A stretch of DNA of 64,000 bases from Mortierella sp. BCC40632 (GCA_011634665.1 WAEK01000008.1:613501-677500); one strand, 5' to 3'. Positions 46,872-59,445 are shown, numbered from the stretch's first letter. Made by a program: numbers and translations. Notes: generated by a model from the letters alone, not told the origin.

Positions 46872-49817
46872 CTATTCTCTCCAATCGACACGCACGTTAG
46901 AGTTTTGGAAGGATGCAATAAAGGCGTCCTTACTCTGAGAACTCACACACTTCATGTTTTCAATACACAGGTTGAGGTCTGCATTCACAAGAGCTGTACC
47001 AAGAACTGAGAGCATCTCATCAGAAAATGAGCAATCGATTAGCTTAAACTCATGAACTGACTGAAAGCCAATCGATGTCAGTAATCTATCCCAAGATGCG
47101 AGACCTGTGTCGATTTCTTTCAACTCGACATACATCTTTTGTCGATAGTTATTTCGAGAGGATTTGGCAGGAAGGAATCCAATGAGCCAACCGATTAGTC
47201 GTTCAATAGATTCCTTATCCTTAGCTTTCAAGCCATCTGAGGAAATATGGAAGGAGTCCCTCAAGTGGAACACAAAGTAGGAAAGATCTGGGTATGACCC
47301 ATCTCCCAACTCAGAATCTGTTAGCTGAGGAATACAGTCCACAAGATCGGTCTGGAGAGTTAGCTTGGTCAAACGGGCTTTCGAGGTATCCAGAAGCCAT
47401 TTCAAAGAGTCAAGATGACTACGTTCAGCGAGGTTGTCGCAAACTATTTCCTGAACATGCAGCCATGGGAATAAATCCACAAATATAGGCAGGATGCGAG
47501 GGTCATCATAATGGATGAACTCGGTTTCCATTAATCTCCATTCGAAATTATCCCCAATCCTGACTTTGATTCCTTTGTCAGACAAGGCGGCGAGTTCAAT
47601 AGGTCCTCTATGAGTACCATGTAGCATCGCTGACTTGATTTCGCCTTGGTCATAATTGGTTAAAGCTTCCCATTTGAAATATGGATTCCTCAGAGTTATT
47701 TGTTTGAGATCGCGGCTGAGTCGTTGAATATTAGTTATCCCATATAGGGAACCTGAGTATTTGGCCATGTAACCAGCCTCAATGATCAGAGTCTTCAAAT
47801 GCTGATTTCTCGCGAGAACATTGTGTAGACCGTAGTCAGAAATGACTCCAATACTGATTTCGAGGTAAACAACGTTCATGATAAACCAGTCATCGAGACT
47901 ACGCCTCCAATAGTCCACTCCAATATGATTGATCGACAGACGGATTTCGGGATCCTTTTCGCCTGTGGATTCAAGTGGGCCCACAGTCCTGGAAAGGGTG
48001 ATACTCAAATCCTCTCCCAAAATCTGGAATCGCTTGACTCTTGGCAGAGCGTCAAGTAAATCAAAAACATCCTTGGTTGTACGGGGGCAACTGTTATTCA
48101 GATTTAGGTGCTGAAGAGTAGAGGCACTGCCTTCTTGAAGGAGTCGGCTAGTCCTCTTGAAGAAGTCTTGACAATTTAAAAGCTCGAATGACTGGATACG
48201 TCCGTTTGTCATGATGTCAATAATTGGGTCATATCGTCGGTTTCGGTTGAGTACATCGCTTGCTGGACCACGGAAGGAAGCTGCGTTAAGCCTAAGGATG
48301 GAGATGTTGCACACTCCAATCGTTGATTCCAGCTGTCGCAAATCATCCAGGGTAGCATTCCAGTTTAGCCCAACATCCAGTTCATGAACTCCACGAGCTC
48401 CCTGTAGGGCACGGTAGAACTCTTGAGCCGTTAATCGTGACCTAAGAGTCGCAAAGATCTTTCCTTCACTCTCATTGAACTCTCCACCACTACTCCTGAT
48501 AGTCTCATGAAGTTGTTTTCTTGCCACTTCTTTGTAGTTCTCACGGTAGTGATCTAGGCAGACCCATTTCACATGGCCTTCGTTGGTCACAATCCGGTAG
48601 AGGTTTCCAAGAGTCCGAACCGTGTCCTTGTCTTTGAGATACGACTCCAATTGTCGAAGATCTGCTCCTTCAAGAGCCTCGATATTGCTATACTCGGACT
48701 GGCCTTCGGCTCCATTTGAAAGATCCGCAGACTCGACTTTGGATTGAAGGATTGAGATGGCATCGTCGACGAGACCATTCAGATTCTCTTTGATGTGTTT
48801 GATACTCTCCGAGGCTAGATCGACTTGTTCTGATATATCGGCTACTGCAAGAGCTGGGACGACAGCGGTGGCCACAGCTGCACCATACTTGATCATCTGG
48901 AGAATAGCCAGGATATAGGATCCATACTTCTCCAGAAACTCTGTTGGTTGGTCAATGTCATACCCTTCGTGTTTGGCAATATGGATCTTGTGAGGGATAG
49001 ATGTTGAGCTATTCATGGTGTGAGAACCACACTCACAGAGAAAGTAGAGTCTGAAGGGGACGGTGAACGGATTGAATTGATCCCTGAAGCGAGGCTCTCT
49101 TGGGAGAATGATGAACAGTCGAGGGATAGGGTATTCGAGAAGTTCGTAATTCTGAGTGAGGACATTCTGGATTCGACCTTGGATGACAGCCAGTCGATCG
49201 AGGGCCTGTTTCTGCATTTCCTTCATCTCTTCCTGCATGTCCTTCATTTCTTCTTGCAACTTGACGATGTGATCCTGTTTTACATTCAATGTCTGCTGGA
49301 GGTTCACAATCTGGTCTTGTTTGGCAATAACTATCTCCTGTTTCTCATTGAGCGCGTCTTGCTTTGAATTGAGTGCATCCTGCTTTAAATTGAGTGCATC
49401 CTGTAAAGCATTCCCTCTAGCAATTGCCGACGAGAGATCGATGATTCTGTTGGTTTGGTCTGCCTGTCCTTCTACAATAGTCTGCAGACTCGAGTTGGCG
49501 ACAACCTGAAGGGTCTTGATCAAGGATTGAGTATTTAGAGGAGGCACTGTTGTTTCAATGGCAACCTCTGTTGGATCTGACCCTGGAATAGGCTGGCCAG
49601 GTTTGACAATGGCAAGTTGGTTGACTTGGTGTGGGAGGTCTCCTACACTAGAGACCTCGAGTGAGTCTTGGATCGAATATTGGTGATTGGTCGCAGAGTT
49701 ACTTGTGCTACTTCCAGACTGAAGGCCGCCTCTGGGTTCTTGGTTTGCTACAATTACCTCCAGCACCTCGTCAGGGTAGGCTGCAATCCTTCTTGGGACA
49801 AGTCTAGCCACAACCAA
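46872..49817 (-). CDS. large coiled-coil and repeat protein, lineage-specific family
   Basis: A single uninterrupted 981-residue frame. Residues ~130-215 form a coiled coil built on repeated QDALN-KQ heptads (LKQDALNSKQDALNEKQ), followed by MKDMQEEMKEMQKQ. A conserved-looking block then reads YELLEYPIPRLFIILP and LYFLCECGSHTM, like proteins I recall from large Mortierella families. The C-terminal half has repeated short leucine/isoleucine-rich segments with N and L spacing (LRLNAASFRG, LQHLNLNNSCP, LKQITLRNPYF), similar to irregular leucine-rich repeats. A sensor or scaffold role is possible but not shown. A truncated duplicate of the last third is at 51400-52630. Confidence 0.75.
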   Translation of the reverse strand: MVVARLVPRRIAAYPDEVLEVIVANQEPRGGLQSGSSTSNSATNHQYSIQDSLEVSSVGDLPHQVNQLAIVKPGQPIPGSDPTEVAIETTVPPLNTQSLIKTLQVVANSSLQTIVEGQADQTNRIIDLSSAIARGNALQDALNLKQDALNSKQDALNEKQEIVIAKQDQIVNLQQTLNVKQDHIVKLQEEMKDMQEEMKEMQKQALDRLAVIQGRIQNVLTQNYELLEYPIPRLFIILPREPRFRDQFNPFTVPFRLYFLCECGSHTMNSSTSIPHKIHIAKHEGYDIDQPTEFLEKYGSYILAILQMIKYGAAVATAVVPALAVADISEQVDLASESIKHIKENLNGLVDDAISILQSKVESADLSNGAEGQSEYSNIEALEGADLRQLESYLKDKDTVRTLGNLYRIVTNEGHVKWVCLDHYRENYKEVARKQLHETIRSSGGEFNESEGKIFATLRSRLTAQEFYRALQGARGVHELDVGLNWNATLDDLRQLESTIGVCNISILRLNAASFRGPASDVLNRNRRYDPIIDIMTNGRIQSFELLNCQDFFKRTSRLLQEGSASTLQHLNLNNSCPRTTKDVFDLLDALPRVKRFQILGEDLSITLSRTVGPLESTGEKDPEIRLSINHIGVDYWRRSLDDWFIMNVVYLEISIGVISDYGLHNVLARNQHLKTLIIEAGYMAKYSGSLYGITNIQRLSRDLKQITLRNPYFKWEALTNYDQGEIKSAMLHGTHRGPIELAALSDKGIKVRIGDNFEWRLMETEFIHYDDPRILPIFVDLFPWLHVQEIVCDNLAERSHLDSLKWLLDTSKARLTKLTLQTDLVDCIPQLTDSELGDGSYPDLSYFVFHLRDSFHISSDGLKAKDKESIERLIGWLIGFLPAKSSRNNYRQKMYVELKEIDTGLASWDRLLTSIGFQSVHEFKLIDCSFSDEMLSVLGTALVNADLNLCIENMKCVSSQSKDAFIASFQNSNVRVDWRE

Positions 49818-49948
49818 ACGAAAAAAAAGAGGGCGACATTTCTATTGTTAATCACCCGTTGCTACTTCTACATCTTTCATATGACATTGGGGAGCTGTGA
49901 CCTTTCAAGAGACATTCATTTTCTCGAGACTCGACCTGTCGGTGGTTC

Positions 49949-50149
49949 TTACTCTTCCATATCACTATCGCATTCATATTCGACCAGTACGCCGTTCTTG
50001 AGAACAAAGCTAGCCTCAGGAAATATCCGAGTGATACTTTCCCATCGAATCACATCCCGCTTGGTCTTTTTATCGAACCTTGCTTCGATGAAGGCTTCTC
50101 TTCGAGGCACACCTTGACTTTGACATCGAAACTGCTGAACAGGGGACAT
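49949..50149 (-). CDS. small acidic-tailed protein, unrecognised
   Basis: A 66-residue frame starting MSPVQQFRCQSQGVPRREAF at 50149 and ending EYECDSDMEE. The frame is open further upstream, but that part is Ser/Pro/Leu-rich and does not look coding, so I chose the internal Met. The motif (EARFDKKTKRDVIRW, then IFPEASFVLKNG) resembles a short module I recall at the ends of Mortierella proteins. Function unknown. Confidence 0.45.
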   Translation of the reverse strand: MSPVQQFRCQSQGVPRREAFIEARFDKKTKRDVIRWESITRIFPEASFVLKNGVLVEYECDSDMEE

Positions 50150-51399
50150 GAGCAATTGATGTATGTGGGAAGATGAGAGGAGTCGAGAGGTAAAGGAACC
50201 TTCGGTACTCGAGATGGACAGTGGGAAGAGAGATGTGAGAGGGCGAGAGAGATCCAATGGCTGAGGAATCGAATGGAGCTGTGAGAGAAGTGCAAAGACA
50301 GGTGGGGGTGGAGACAAGTAGCGAAGAACAAGAACCAAGAACAAGAACAAGAGAACAAATCACATTTGTGTGAGAAAATCTCTTTTCCATCGAGGGGTGC
50401 TGTTTTTATGAGAGGCACTCCATCTCTCTTGTGTAACCCATGCATGCAGGGCCATTGGACCAAACAAAACGAAAAAACAAAAAAAGCACCGCCCATGCAC
50501 TTGATTTTTGTAAATTTGGTAATCAAAGGGACGTTGTTCTCTCTCTGGCTGCATGGCGAGTGTTTACAGTGCATTTTGGTGGAGGCAGCTTCTTCCAACA
50601 GATCTTGCAAATGTTTTGCTGGCCCATGACAGATCACCCACTCATTAGATTCCTGTATTTGCCAATAAATGCTCAAAGTGCACCATCCGCCGCCCTTGAT
50701 ACAGGGCGTCAAGTTTGTTTTTATTCACAAGTTATCGTCGCCTTTCTACATTCGATGTCTCCATTACTTTAAGCTGCTGCCCCATAGCTATTTGTAAACC
50801 GCGTATCTTGATAAAACAATCTTTCAGAGTACTTGCGTTAATCTGACTCCATGCATCTGGGACTGACTTGACCCTCTCACGAGTTCGGATAAGTGAGGAA
50901 TCGTGTCATTGAATCTCCAAACCGCGCTGTGCTATCAATATCAGTTGGCCCTCTACCTCAAAAGGATGGGGTCAACCTCAAGGCAATGGTTGCTTCTATC
51001 TCATTTTGGCTTTTCCCTGGCGTTTTCCGTGACTCTTATTCGTTCTTCTATTGCACACAGACTCCACACCTTAAACCCCTTCCTGAGATGAGGAGCTAAT
51101 CTCCAGAGACACTCATAAAGTGGACCATTAAAGAGTCGGACCAAATTCTACATGTAGATCTAGAGTTGAAGCAATGATAGATCGATTGGACGAGTAAAAT
51201 TTGTAAAGACTGTGTTTGAAAACAGTAGGATTCAGAGCAAGCAAACAAAAGGAGTATTCCGGTACTCATAGATGTTCTATCGTCACGTTGTTTTGACTGG
51301 AGCGGATGTCTCTTTATTCAGCTATCCTCTCAAAGATTAAAGTAACCATGTTTCTAATCAACCCGCAAATTGGAGTTTTGGAATGATGCAACAAAGTTA
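50150..51399. other. intergenic, no gene recognised
   Basis: Several overlapping ORFs on both strands show no domain or convincing splice structure. The right part (51100-51200) is the flank shared with 46594-46760. Confidence 0.45.
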
Positions 51400-52630
51400 T
51401 TCCTACTCTGAGGACTGATACCCCCTTATGCTTTCAATGCACAGGTCAAGGTCTGCATTCACAAGAGCTGCTCCGAGAATCTCCTTGGGATTGAGCAGCC
51501 AGACAGCTTGGGTCGATTAGGTTTAGCAGTCGATCCCAGGACCCTTGACCCATGCGGATAATTCTCAGCTCGATATACACCTTTAGTTGGCGGGTCTGTT
51601 GAGAGGACTTGAGGGGAAGAAACCCACTGAGTACCTCGATCAGTCGCTCGAAACCCCTCTTATTATGAGTCGACAGGGCGTCAGAATCAGTTAGGATGGC
51701 ACCCTGATGATACTCGAAGTAGGAGATATTTGGGAATGGTCCGATTCCCATTTCATCACCTTTAGGACGAGGAACCCAGTCTGGACCAATGCGTTAGAGC
51801 TTAATCCTGGTCAATAAGTTTTCGAGATCTCCAAAAACCAAAGCAGTCGATCATAAACCCCATGGCAATCAAGTTCAGTGTAAACTATTTCATGAACATG
51901 TAACTCCGGGAATACTCTGATAAATTTTGGCAACATGCTTGTTTTATCTCAACAGCTGAGCAAGGAATCCCCAAATCCCCAAATCCCCAAAAGAGTTCAG
52001 CACTGGTCCTGATGCTGAGCTCCATTCCAGACTTTTCGTCGATTTCAATACTTGGCCTTGAAGATCTTTTATCGCCCTTGTAGTAATGCGATCGTGGTCG
52101 TAGCTGATCGAAGCTATCCATCCTGAGTAACTACACTTCAGATTTAGTGTCCTGAGTGGATGACGGAGTTGTTGAAGAATATGAGTTGCTATTTGAAGAA
52201 AACGTAGATATTCGGTGTCGCAGTCAATGTAGAGAGTCTCTAACCGTCGATGTCCAAAGCTATGCTTCCAATATCCCGCTCTGATTTGATTGACTGACAG
52301 CCGGATTTTGGAACCCCTACCATTCATGGGGTCTGGCAGGCCCTCAGTTCTGGAAAGAGTGATGTCTACATTCCCTCCCCTAATATCGATGGTGTTTAGC
52401 TTTTGGTAGAGCATCGGATATATCAAGAGCTTCATTAGTCGTACGAGAGATACTTCCAAAAAGGCACAAGTTCTGGAGAGTAGAGGGGTTGCCTCCTTGA
52501 GAGAGTTGACTGATTCTCTTGTAGAAGTCTAGACAGTATTCAAGCACAAACGACTGGATACATCCGTTTACTATGATGTCAATAAGCTGGTCAAGTCGCC
52601 AGCCTCGGTTGAGCACATCACCTACTGGGC
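51400..52630 (-). pseudogene. truncated duplicate of the 46872-49817 gene
   Basis: Minus-strand frames align with the last third of the neighbouring gene: RIQSFELLNCQDF versus CIQSFVLEYCLDF, ITLSRTVGPL versus ITLSRTEGLP, RLIGWLIGFLPAKSS versus RLIEVLSGFLPLKSS, and LASWDRLL versus QGSWDRLL. Frames change near 52380, 52120-51950 and 51780, and the 5' two-thirds are absent; similarity ends at an A-run near 52632. This is a partial tandem duplication that has decayed. Confidence 0.8.
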
Positions 52631-52632
52631 CA

Positions 52633-53263
52633 AAAAAAAAAAAAAAAGGTTCTCTGTCCTTCTTGGCATTTTTCTCAGGATCTAGCTATCTTAAAATGAC
52701 AGCATTGGCGTTTTTAGGATTCCGGGATCAAATACTAGAGACCCCATTTAATAAGCAAAGAAAAGAAAGGCGCTTTTTTTTTAATACTGTGGTCAATAGT
52801 TTCTTGAAAAAAGGCGAAAATGAAAATTTTCACTTATCCGTAGACGAAATTTCACGCGTCAACACCCGTCAGCTCAAAAAAAAAAAAAAAAAAACCATTC
52901 ATTTCTCAAAATAAAATCGAAAAAAAATACATCAGTTGATGTGAAAAATAACTCTCTACAGGTTCTATTATGAAAGTGTCATCAAGGCAAGTCATTCTGG
53001 GACACTTCACATAACAGGAACTACCGCGATCATACTAGATTTTGGGTCACGGGGCAAGGCCTGTAGTAAATTTTACACATGCCTCGCTTTGCTGTGTGTA
53101 CCTCTCCATCTTCTCATTTTACCTCACCAATCATTGCCACCAAACTCATCGCTGTCCATCTTTCCTCTCTCATTTTTCTCATTATAGCCTTCTCTCTCCC
53201 TTCCTCATCTTGGCCCTTTGCCGATGCAGGTAATCGGATTAGGAATCTGTATAGGAAGGCTGT
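52633..53263. other. intergenic, no gene recognised
   Basis: AT-rich with A-runs at about 52633-52647 and 52875-52893. No coding sequence supported. Confidence 0.45.
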
Positions 53264-53848
53264 GACGCGTTACATTTAACTTTGCGGTATGGTCGTGCAA
53301 AGGCTGGATGTAATTCCGTTGAGAAAACCGAATGTGCGCCTCAGGTCTTGCAACAGGCGAGTCTTCGGGACCCTGTCAGCGCTGAGCCTCGCCACGGTTG
53401 TATTTTACTTAGCCTTGACTTCATCTTAAGCGGTAAATGTTTTCGGTGAAGGTCATTGCCATCTACTCTCATGCTCATTCGACCCTGAGTGTGTGACAGA
53501 AAGGCAAAGAGCTTTGTAGGATGCGTTTCTCTTGACTTCAGCTGTACCTAGAACGGAGTTTTTTGTCTGCGACGCGTTACATTTGACTTTGCGGTATGGT
53601 CGTGCAAAGGCTGGGTGTAATTCCGTTGAGAAAACCGAATGCGCGCCTCAGGTCTTGTAACAGGCGAGTCTTCGGGACCCTGTCAGCGCTGAGCCTTGCC
53701 ACGGTTGTATTTTACTTAGCCTTGGCTTCATCTTAAACGGTAAATGTTTTCGGTGGGAGTCATTGCCATCTACTCTCATGCTCATTCGACTCTGAGTATG
53801 TGACAGAAAGGCAAAGAGCTTTGTAGGATGCGTTTCTCTTGACTTCAG
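53264..53848. repeat. direct repeat, two ~278-bp units, 307-bp period
   Basis: 53264-53541 and 53571-53848 are direct copies (about 95% identical) starting gacgcgttacattt and ending tcttgacttcag, separated by 29 bp. There is no coding capacity. They stand just upstream of the nuclease-like gene at 53926. Confidence 0.88.
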
Positions 53849-53925
53849 GCATGCTCGGGCAGAACTTTCCTTTCTGGAATAAATGCTGGTTTGCCACTGA
53901 TTGGTGACTACCTTTAATCAGTAAT

Positions 53926-56900
53926 ATGAGTAGCAGTATGGATTGCAAGTCAAAAGAGCCTTACACTGAATATTTCGAGAGTCGGGATGTGGAAAAGATG
54001 TCTCCAGTCGATTTTTTCCAGTTTGAAGACTTTTTTTACAAACATCGTAAGATTGCCAGCCAAGAGTGGCAGCGGGTTGTCCTTCCCGCCATTGAAAAAA
54101 TTAACCGAAAACGTGCCAAAATCCTGAAAAACGAATGGGATACCAAACCACAAATCCGAAGCAAATACTGGATCGACAAACAGCAAGATGAGGAAAAGGT
54201 AGCACTGTCCTTCTATATTCTGGTAAAGACAGCTTACAAAAATGCACAGTTTTGTAATACTTTGTAGTTTGTAGTTATCACATCTTTTAGCCGTACAATC
54301 GGAAGGTCGTACTCAGTCCATTGCTTCTGTTAGAAGCATAACGAATGAAACCATTGATGGACTGAATTCCAAAAAAGCCAAAGGGCGGAGAGCGAAGTCA
54401 GCGGGTGGTAGATCGGACCAAGGGCAGGTAAGTAGCCAACCGGGAAGCGATGCCTATGGTACTTTAGTTATTGGTCGTTGAGGTTGTACCAGCGTGAATT
54501 CTACTAATGTATTTCCAGTCACTTTTGGATTGGCCTTCAATAGATTTCCGACCCTCTTTCGTCGCCAAACACATCTACCTCACCCAAAGGTGTATCTTCG
54601 AACCCTCAGATCAGTATGCCCGCGCATCACGCAGCCTGGATGGAGAGTCTTCAGCAAGATGATAGTGCAACAGTCTATGAGCGGCGGCGTGCAGAGGGTA
54701 AGCACTGGGTTATGAGCTAAATACAAGCGAAGGAGATTATTGCTAATTATTAACTGGATGCCTCTTTCTAAGATTATGTAACTCATTCTGACTCGTTTAT
54801 GTGCTCCAATGCATTGACATGAACAACCCTTTGCTCTCCACTTTACTAGCCGGCCAAAAACATCTGCGTGACTCTGAAGTTGAACCTGCAGCATTACCGA
54901 AAGCACCCCGCAGATGTGAGCACAGTTTCAAAGACGGGACACTTGATACTTGACTCGAGAGGCGATATTGATCGATCCTTCTAACTCCTATTTTAATTTA
55001 CTATCTGAATAGCTTTGTCATCCACTGCTGTACCCACGGACATGACCCAGGATGACTGTGGTCCTCCCAATCCTTTTGAGGCAAACAGCGCAGACTCTGG
55101 GGATGATGAGGAGCAAGTGGATGTGACTGAAGAGGACGTGAGAGGTGGGCAAGAGTCGATCAGAGAGGTCAATAAGTCCGGAAAAATTAGGCTCAAGGAG
55201 CCTTGGCATACACTTGCAACCTCAGCAATTTCACTTGTAAGCCTTGATCACTGCCTATTTTACCTTTAGATTGGTCTGAATGATTTACGGTATTTAACCG
55301 CAATTTTATTTAGTTTCATGGGGAAAGTGTTGTCCTCCCATTTATGGATAGCTGCCTGGAAGAGCCGGATCCGGATCACCAAAAGCTTTATGCACTCGTC
55401 CTAGGAAATCTGGTTTCTACGCAGAGCGAAATGCTGATGAAAAAAAAGTATGACCAGTCAAGATGCCCTTACCTCAGACGTGCTCTGGTTGGACTTTCAG
55501 GAATTTGGGACTTAATCTCGACGGAAGAAGATATGGTGGTTTTGGCGAAAACTCATTCAGCAAAGATGTCGAGACGTAACCCACACGATGAGAGTACCTT
55601 TTCCCGCCAAGACCTGTCAGACGCCAAGCGTCAATGTTGGATGCCAGAACTGGAAGCGAAAGATGAACCGACAACAGCGGTTCTAAGTAATCTCATCGGA
55701 AAAACAAAGGAGGTACGAAAGACAAAGGGAGACCTGGCATTAGTCTTGAAACACATCTACAGTGAGATTGGCACCGCGGAGGAACAACTTCCTTTCCTAC
55801 TGGTTTTAATGACAATGTAAGCTGTACTTCAGTGGTGCTTCGCTCAATAGTCAATTTTGGTTTCTACCAGCTAATATCAACATTTGCTTGTCGTACTGTA
55901 TCTCTTCTTCCGATGGAATGATGCCCTCCCAGCCTGCACAACATCGTCCACCCTCATCATGGCGAATGCAAGGGATCGGAAGCGGACTCGATGGTTACAT
56001 GGGCTAATATTTTCAAGTTTGGAGTCCCAGTAAAGTCGCCTTTTCGGTTCAATGTGCAAGTCATTTTCTTATCTTGCTCTTTTTTGACGAGTATAGACTA
56101 TTGAAATGTTAGGGTTCTAATTGTATTGCTCTAATTATAGGGGCGACCAGGCGATAAGGGCAGCAACACGTAGCAAACGAAAGCTACACCAAGTGTTTGG
56201 TACTGGAATTGGAGTGAGGAAAGGAGACTGTATAACGAAAGCAGGTGGAGTCGAACTGAACAACTTTGAGGCAAAAAAAGTGGGATCTCTGGATATCGAT
56301 GTTTTGAATCAGCGGAGCAAAGGATTCAAAATTACGTGTTCGATCATGATGGAGCTCAGGAGGCGATTCCAGATGGACTGCCCACCTGGCTTGGCAATTC
56401 ATGGTAAGATTATTATCGTTAAATCTCAAAGCAAACCAGAGGACCTTCGCTCACTCCTTTTACTTTTAGGTCTAACAGCGGATGTCATCTCTATTCGTAA
56501 ATGGAGAGACATTTATGTTGCTGGAAGGGCTTGCCAAAAGCTTCTCATTCCAACCACAGAGGATGAATGGCTCCCTTTCCTTGAATACCAAGCACATATC
56601 CTGAAGAACTTGCTGGTAATTGGGCAGTAACTTTTCCGACTGATTCTGCATGACTAGAACCCCCCTTTTTTTCTCTAACCAATCACTACATTGATGCTCT
56701 TAGAGGGTTTACGATGATATGGCGACTGAGGTCGTCAATAAGATTGCAGCTGAGAAATACCTGCAGCAGGTCAATGAACAACCTGACTGCAGCTTGGACG
56801 ACAAGGAAGATTGTGGCGATGACGTTGATGATGATGACGGAGAGGAAGGGGATGTCGAAGGATTGGAACACGAGGTACTCGGGCTTTCAGATCTGGTGTT

Positions 56901-56973
56901 TCACACGCCAACTAGGAAGCCTGAGAAGAATTGGTTCTTGACCTTGAAGCCTGACAATGCTCGGTTCACATAA
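53926..56973 (+). CDS. PD-(D/E)XK-like accessory protein, multi-exon
   Basis: A chain of plus-strand exons with GT-AG introns: a helical, Lys-rich start (SPVDFFQFEDFFYKHRKI) at 53926; a Ser-rich linker (SVRSITNETIDGLNSKK, 54300; PNTSTSPKGVSSNPQ, 54560); a core at 55310-55820 (SVVLPFMDSCLEEPDPDHQ, RCPYLRRALVGLSGIWDL); then 56150-56630 with RKGDCITKAGGVELNNFEAK, where E-x-K after an Asp fits the PD-(D/E)XK core; and an acidic C-terminus (DDVDDDDGEEGDVEG) ending at 56973. Similar proteins form large families in Mortierellomycota, as I recall. Exact exon joins at 54199-54290 and 55870-56140 are uncertain, so a partial pseudogene cannot be excluded. Confidence 0.5.
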
Positions 56974-58039
56974 CGACTACTCGCCACCGACATGAATGAT
57001 GTTGTCATACAAGGAGAGAATACTTCAGAAGACGTCTTTGGTGGCTCATTCTCTTCAGGACACTGCTCTATGGAATCATCAATGAAAATCATTAGAATCG
57101 GACTAATGAAGCAGCATCGTCTATATAGGATGGGATCAACAGAACCTGAAAACTTTTAGCATGGATCCTTCAGCGTACAACGACGCCTTTCTTTCTACAC
57201 CACTTTGCTCGAATCACATCTTCTGTACAAACAATCCCATCGCCACTGTTACTTGGAAGGATCCAACATTCCTCCCTCCTCCTCGACAGTGGCGCCTTTC
57301 TTTACACACCTTACTTTGCGACATAAATGTCACCTCGTTTACAGAATAAATCTAGCAGCTTGCCCGCCCTACAAACACACTACAGTTGTAATCTCTAGTG
57401 CAGTTGTGGGATTGGATAGGCCTGTGGTAACAGGCTACATCTAATCCCATGTGTACGAAACTTACAAAAGTAACTGAGTAAAAGTGATACGGCTAGCCAA
57501 GTACTGTACTATGGTTTTTTTTTTTTTTTTTTTTTTTGCAGAGGGTGAGTGGGCACATTTAACTTGGCATATTAATGTATGCTTCGTACGCATGGGGTCA
57601 GATTTCGCCTGTAATCACAGGTTCCTACAGTGCATCTGATTTGCGTCATTGGAGCAGACGACTATCGCCACATGTAGGGATCGAAGCCAGCGAGCTACAT
57701 GATTGCGGAATATCTCCAGCCGGGTATTTGATTATCCCCGACTGCCACAACAAACAAGTATAAAGGGATCGCTAAACTGACTGAGGAGCAAGCACCAATC
57801 CTCCCTCTTTATCCTCTTGCATTACACTAAGCAAGAGCCATTGAAGTTTACCTTTAAAAAGGAGAATCCACCTGGACTCAAAGATGAGAACGAGAAAGGA
57901 TCGTAGTCATAAAAAAAAAAAAAAAAAAAAAAAAAAGATCGGTCTTCCAATGGGATTCACTTTTTCATTATTATTGTTCTTTTTTCGCCATGCAAGAGCC
58001 AGTGAGGTGTCTATTTTCCCTTCTCTCTGTCTCTCTCTC
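56974..58039. other. intergenic, no gene recognised
   Basis: Contains a T-run (57513-57537) and an A-run (57910-57937). Short ORFs only, without recognisable motifs. Confidence 0.45.
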
Positions 58040-59413
58040 CTATGCGAACCATGCCTTCCATGTTCTCTGGGCATAAAGGTACAGATTAGAATGTTTGCGA
58101 ACAATCCTGGCCAACTCGGACGACCGACCACCATCATCTGCCGAAGGAAGACGGGGCATGGTCAGGATCACATGGAGATACGAGAACACGATCGCATCCA
58201 GGCTTGTGGGCTGAGATTTGTTAAAGAAATACTCCTTGCTATCACCGAGACTGACGGAAAGAGCCTCGATCGCCGCAGCGGCTTCTTCAAAGATCTGTTC
58301 TCGCTCAATCTGGGAACGGGTCTGAAGCATGGAATCAACAATCAAAGACTTTTCACGATAAGCAAGAATGGGTTGCAGGAATCGATTGTAGTGACCAAAG
58401 TAATGATCGCGGGTGGTGGCCTGGAAATGAGTCGGCTCGAACCAAAGTGTGTACATCTAAGAAAAGAGATTCCCATTTCGAATTGAAGGACAGGTGAATA
58501 TGTGGGCAAAAGTGAAGCAATACACAATAAAAATCAAGGGTCCATAGAGCATAGCTCGATCAAAGATGGAAACATGGGACATACCAGAGCCGCATGGATC
58601 TTGCTCTCTGCCAGGGCAGCAAACGCAACAGCCTCTGCAGCCTCAAGGTGGCTCAGCTTGCTGTTTCCTGTGCCAGCAGGTCGATTCTCCTGGACCCACT
58701 CCTCGAATCTTTCCGAGGTCACAAACGAACCATCGGACAAGGCAAGGAAGGGGAGTCGACCATTAGGTGACATGTTGGGCTCGAATGCAGGTCGGATGTC
58801 ATACTCAATATTGTTAAACTTAAGGTAAGCCTTTTTAGGGTGGTAATCGAGTTGAAGAGAAGGATGATGTTAGTTGCAATCCAGATGTCGTTCTACAAAA
58901 CCGATCCGTGATAAAATAAGTAAATCCAAAGAAAAAGTGAGACGTACCATCCACTTGAGAGAGTCAACATCAAAGCTTCCAGACGTAGGTGAATGCTGGT
59001 CAGCTTCCTTTGCGGCTTCCTTGTCCTCAGTGGCCTTCTTTGTTTGCCAGCCTGGAGCATACGCGTACACAATCGGTCTCACGGGAGCGGGTCGAATGTG
59101 GAGCGCAGGGTTCGTCTTTAGTGGGAACAGAGAAAGGAACCTGAGCAAGGGGTGATCCTGAGAAATACTCAATTTGATCTTGGAGCTTTTCTCCTCCTTG
59201 ACAGACGCGTCCGTTGTCTTTACTTCCGAGGTAGACTCGACTTTGGCTGACTCGACTTTGGTTGACTCGACTTTGGTTGACTCGACTTTGGTTGACTCGA
59301 CTTTGGTTGACTCTGTCACCACAGTTGCAGCCACAGCATCATGGTGATGGTGATGGTGTTCCTGTTCGACACTTTCGATTTGGCGAGCCTGCTGTGACTC
59401 TTCTGCGTGCTGT

Positions 59414-59445
<32 letters not shown>

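Noticed and set aside
49949..50712. 220-residue minus-strand ORF and overlapping frames
   Set aside because: Ser/Leu/Cys-rich, no motif, overlaps several other frames; only the last 66 residues of one frame look protein-like.
57161..57444. Short ORFs near 57.2 kb
   Set aside because: No recognisable motif, overlapping frames, and no sign of splicing; left as intergenic.
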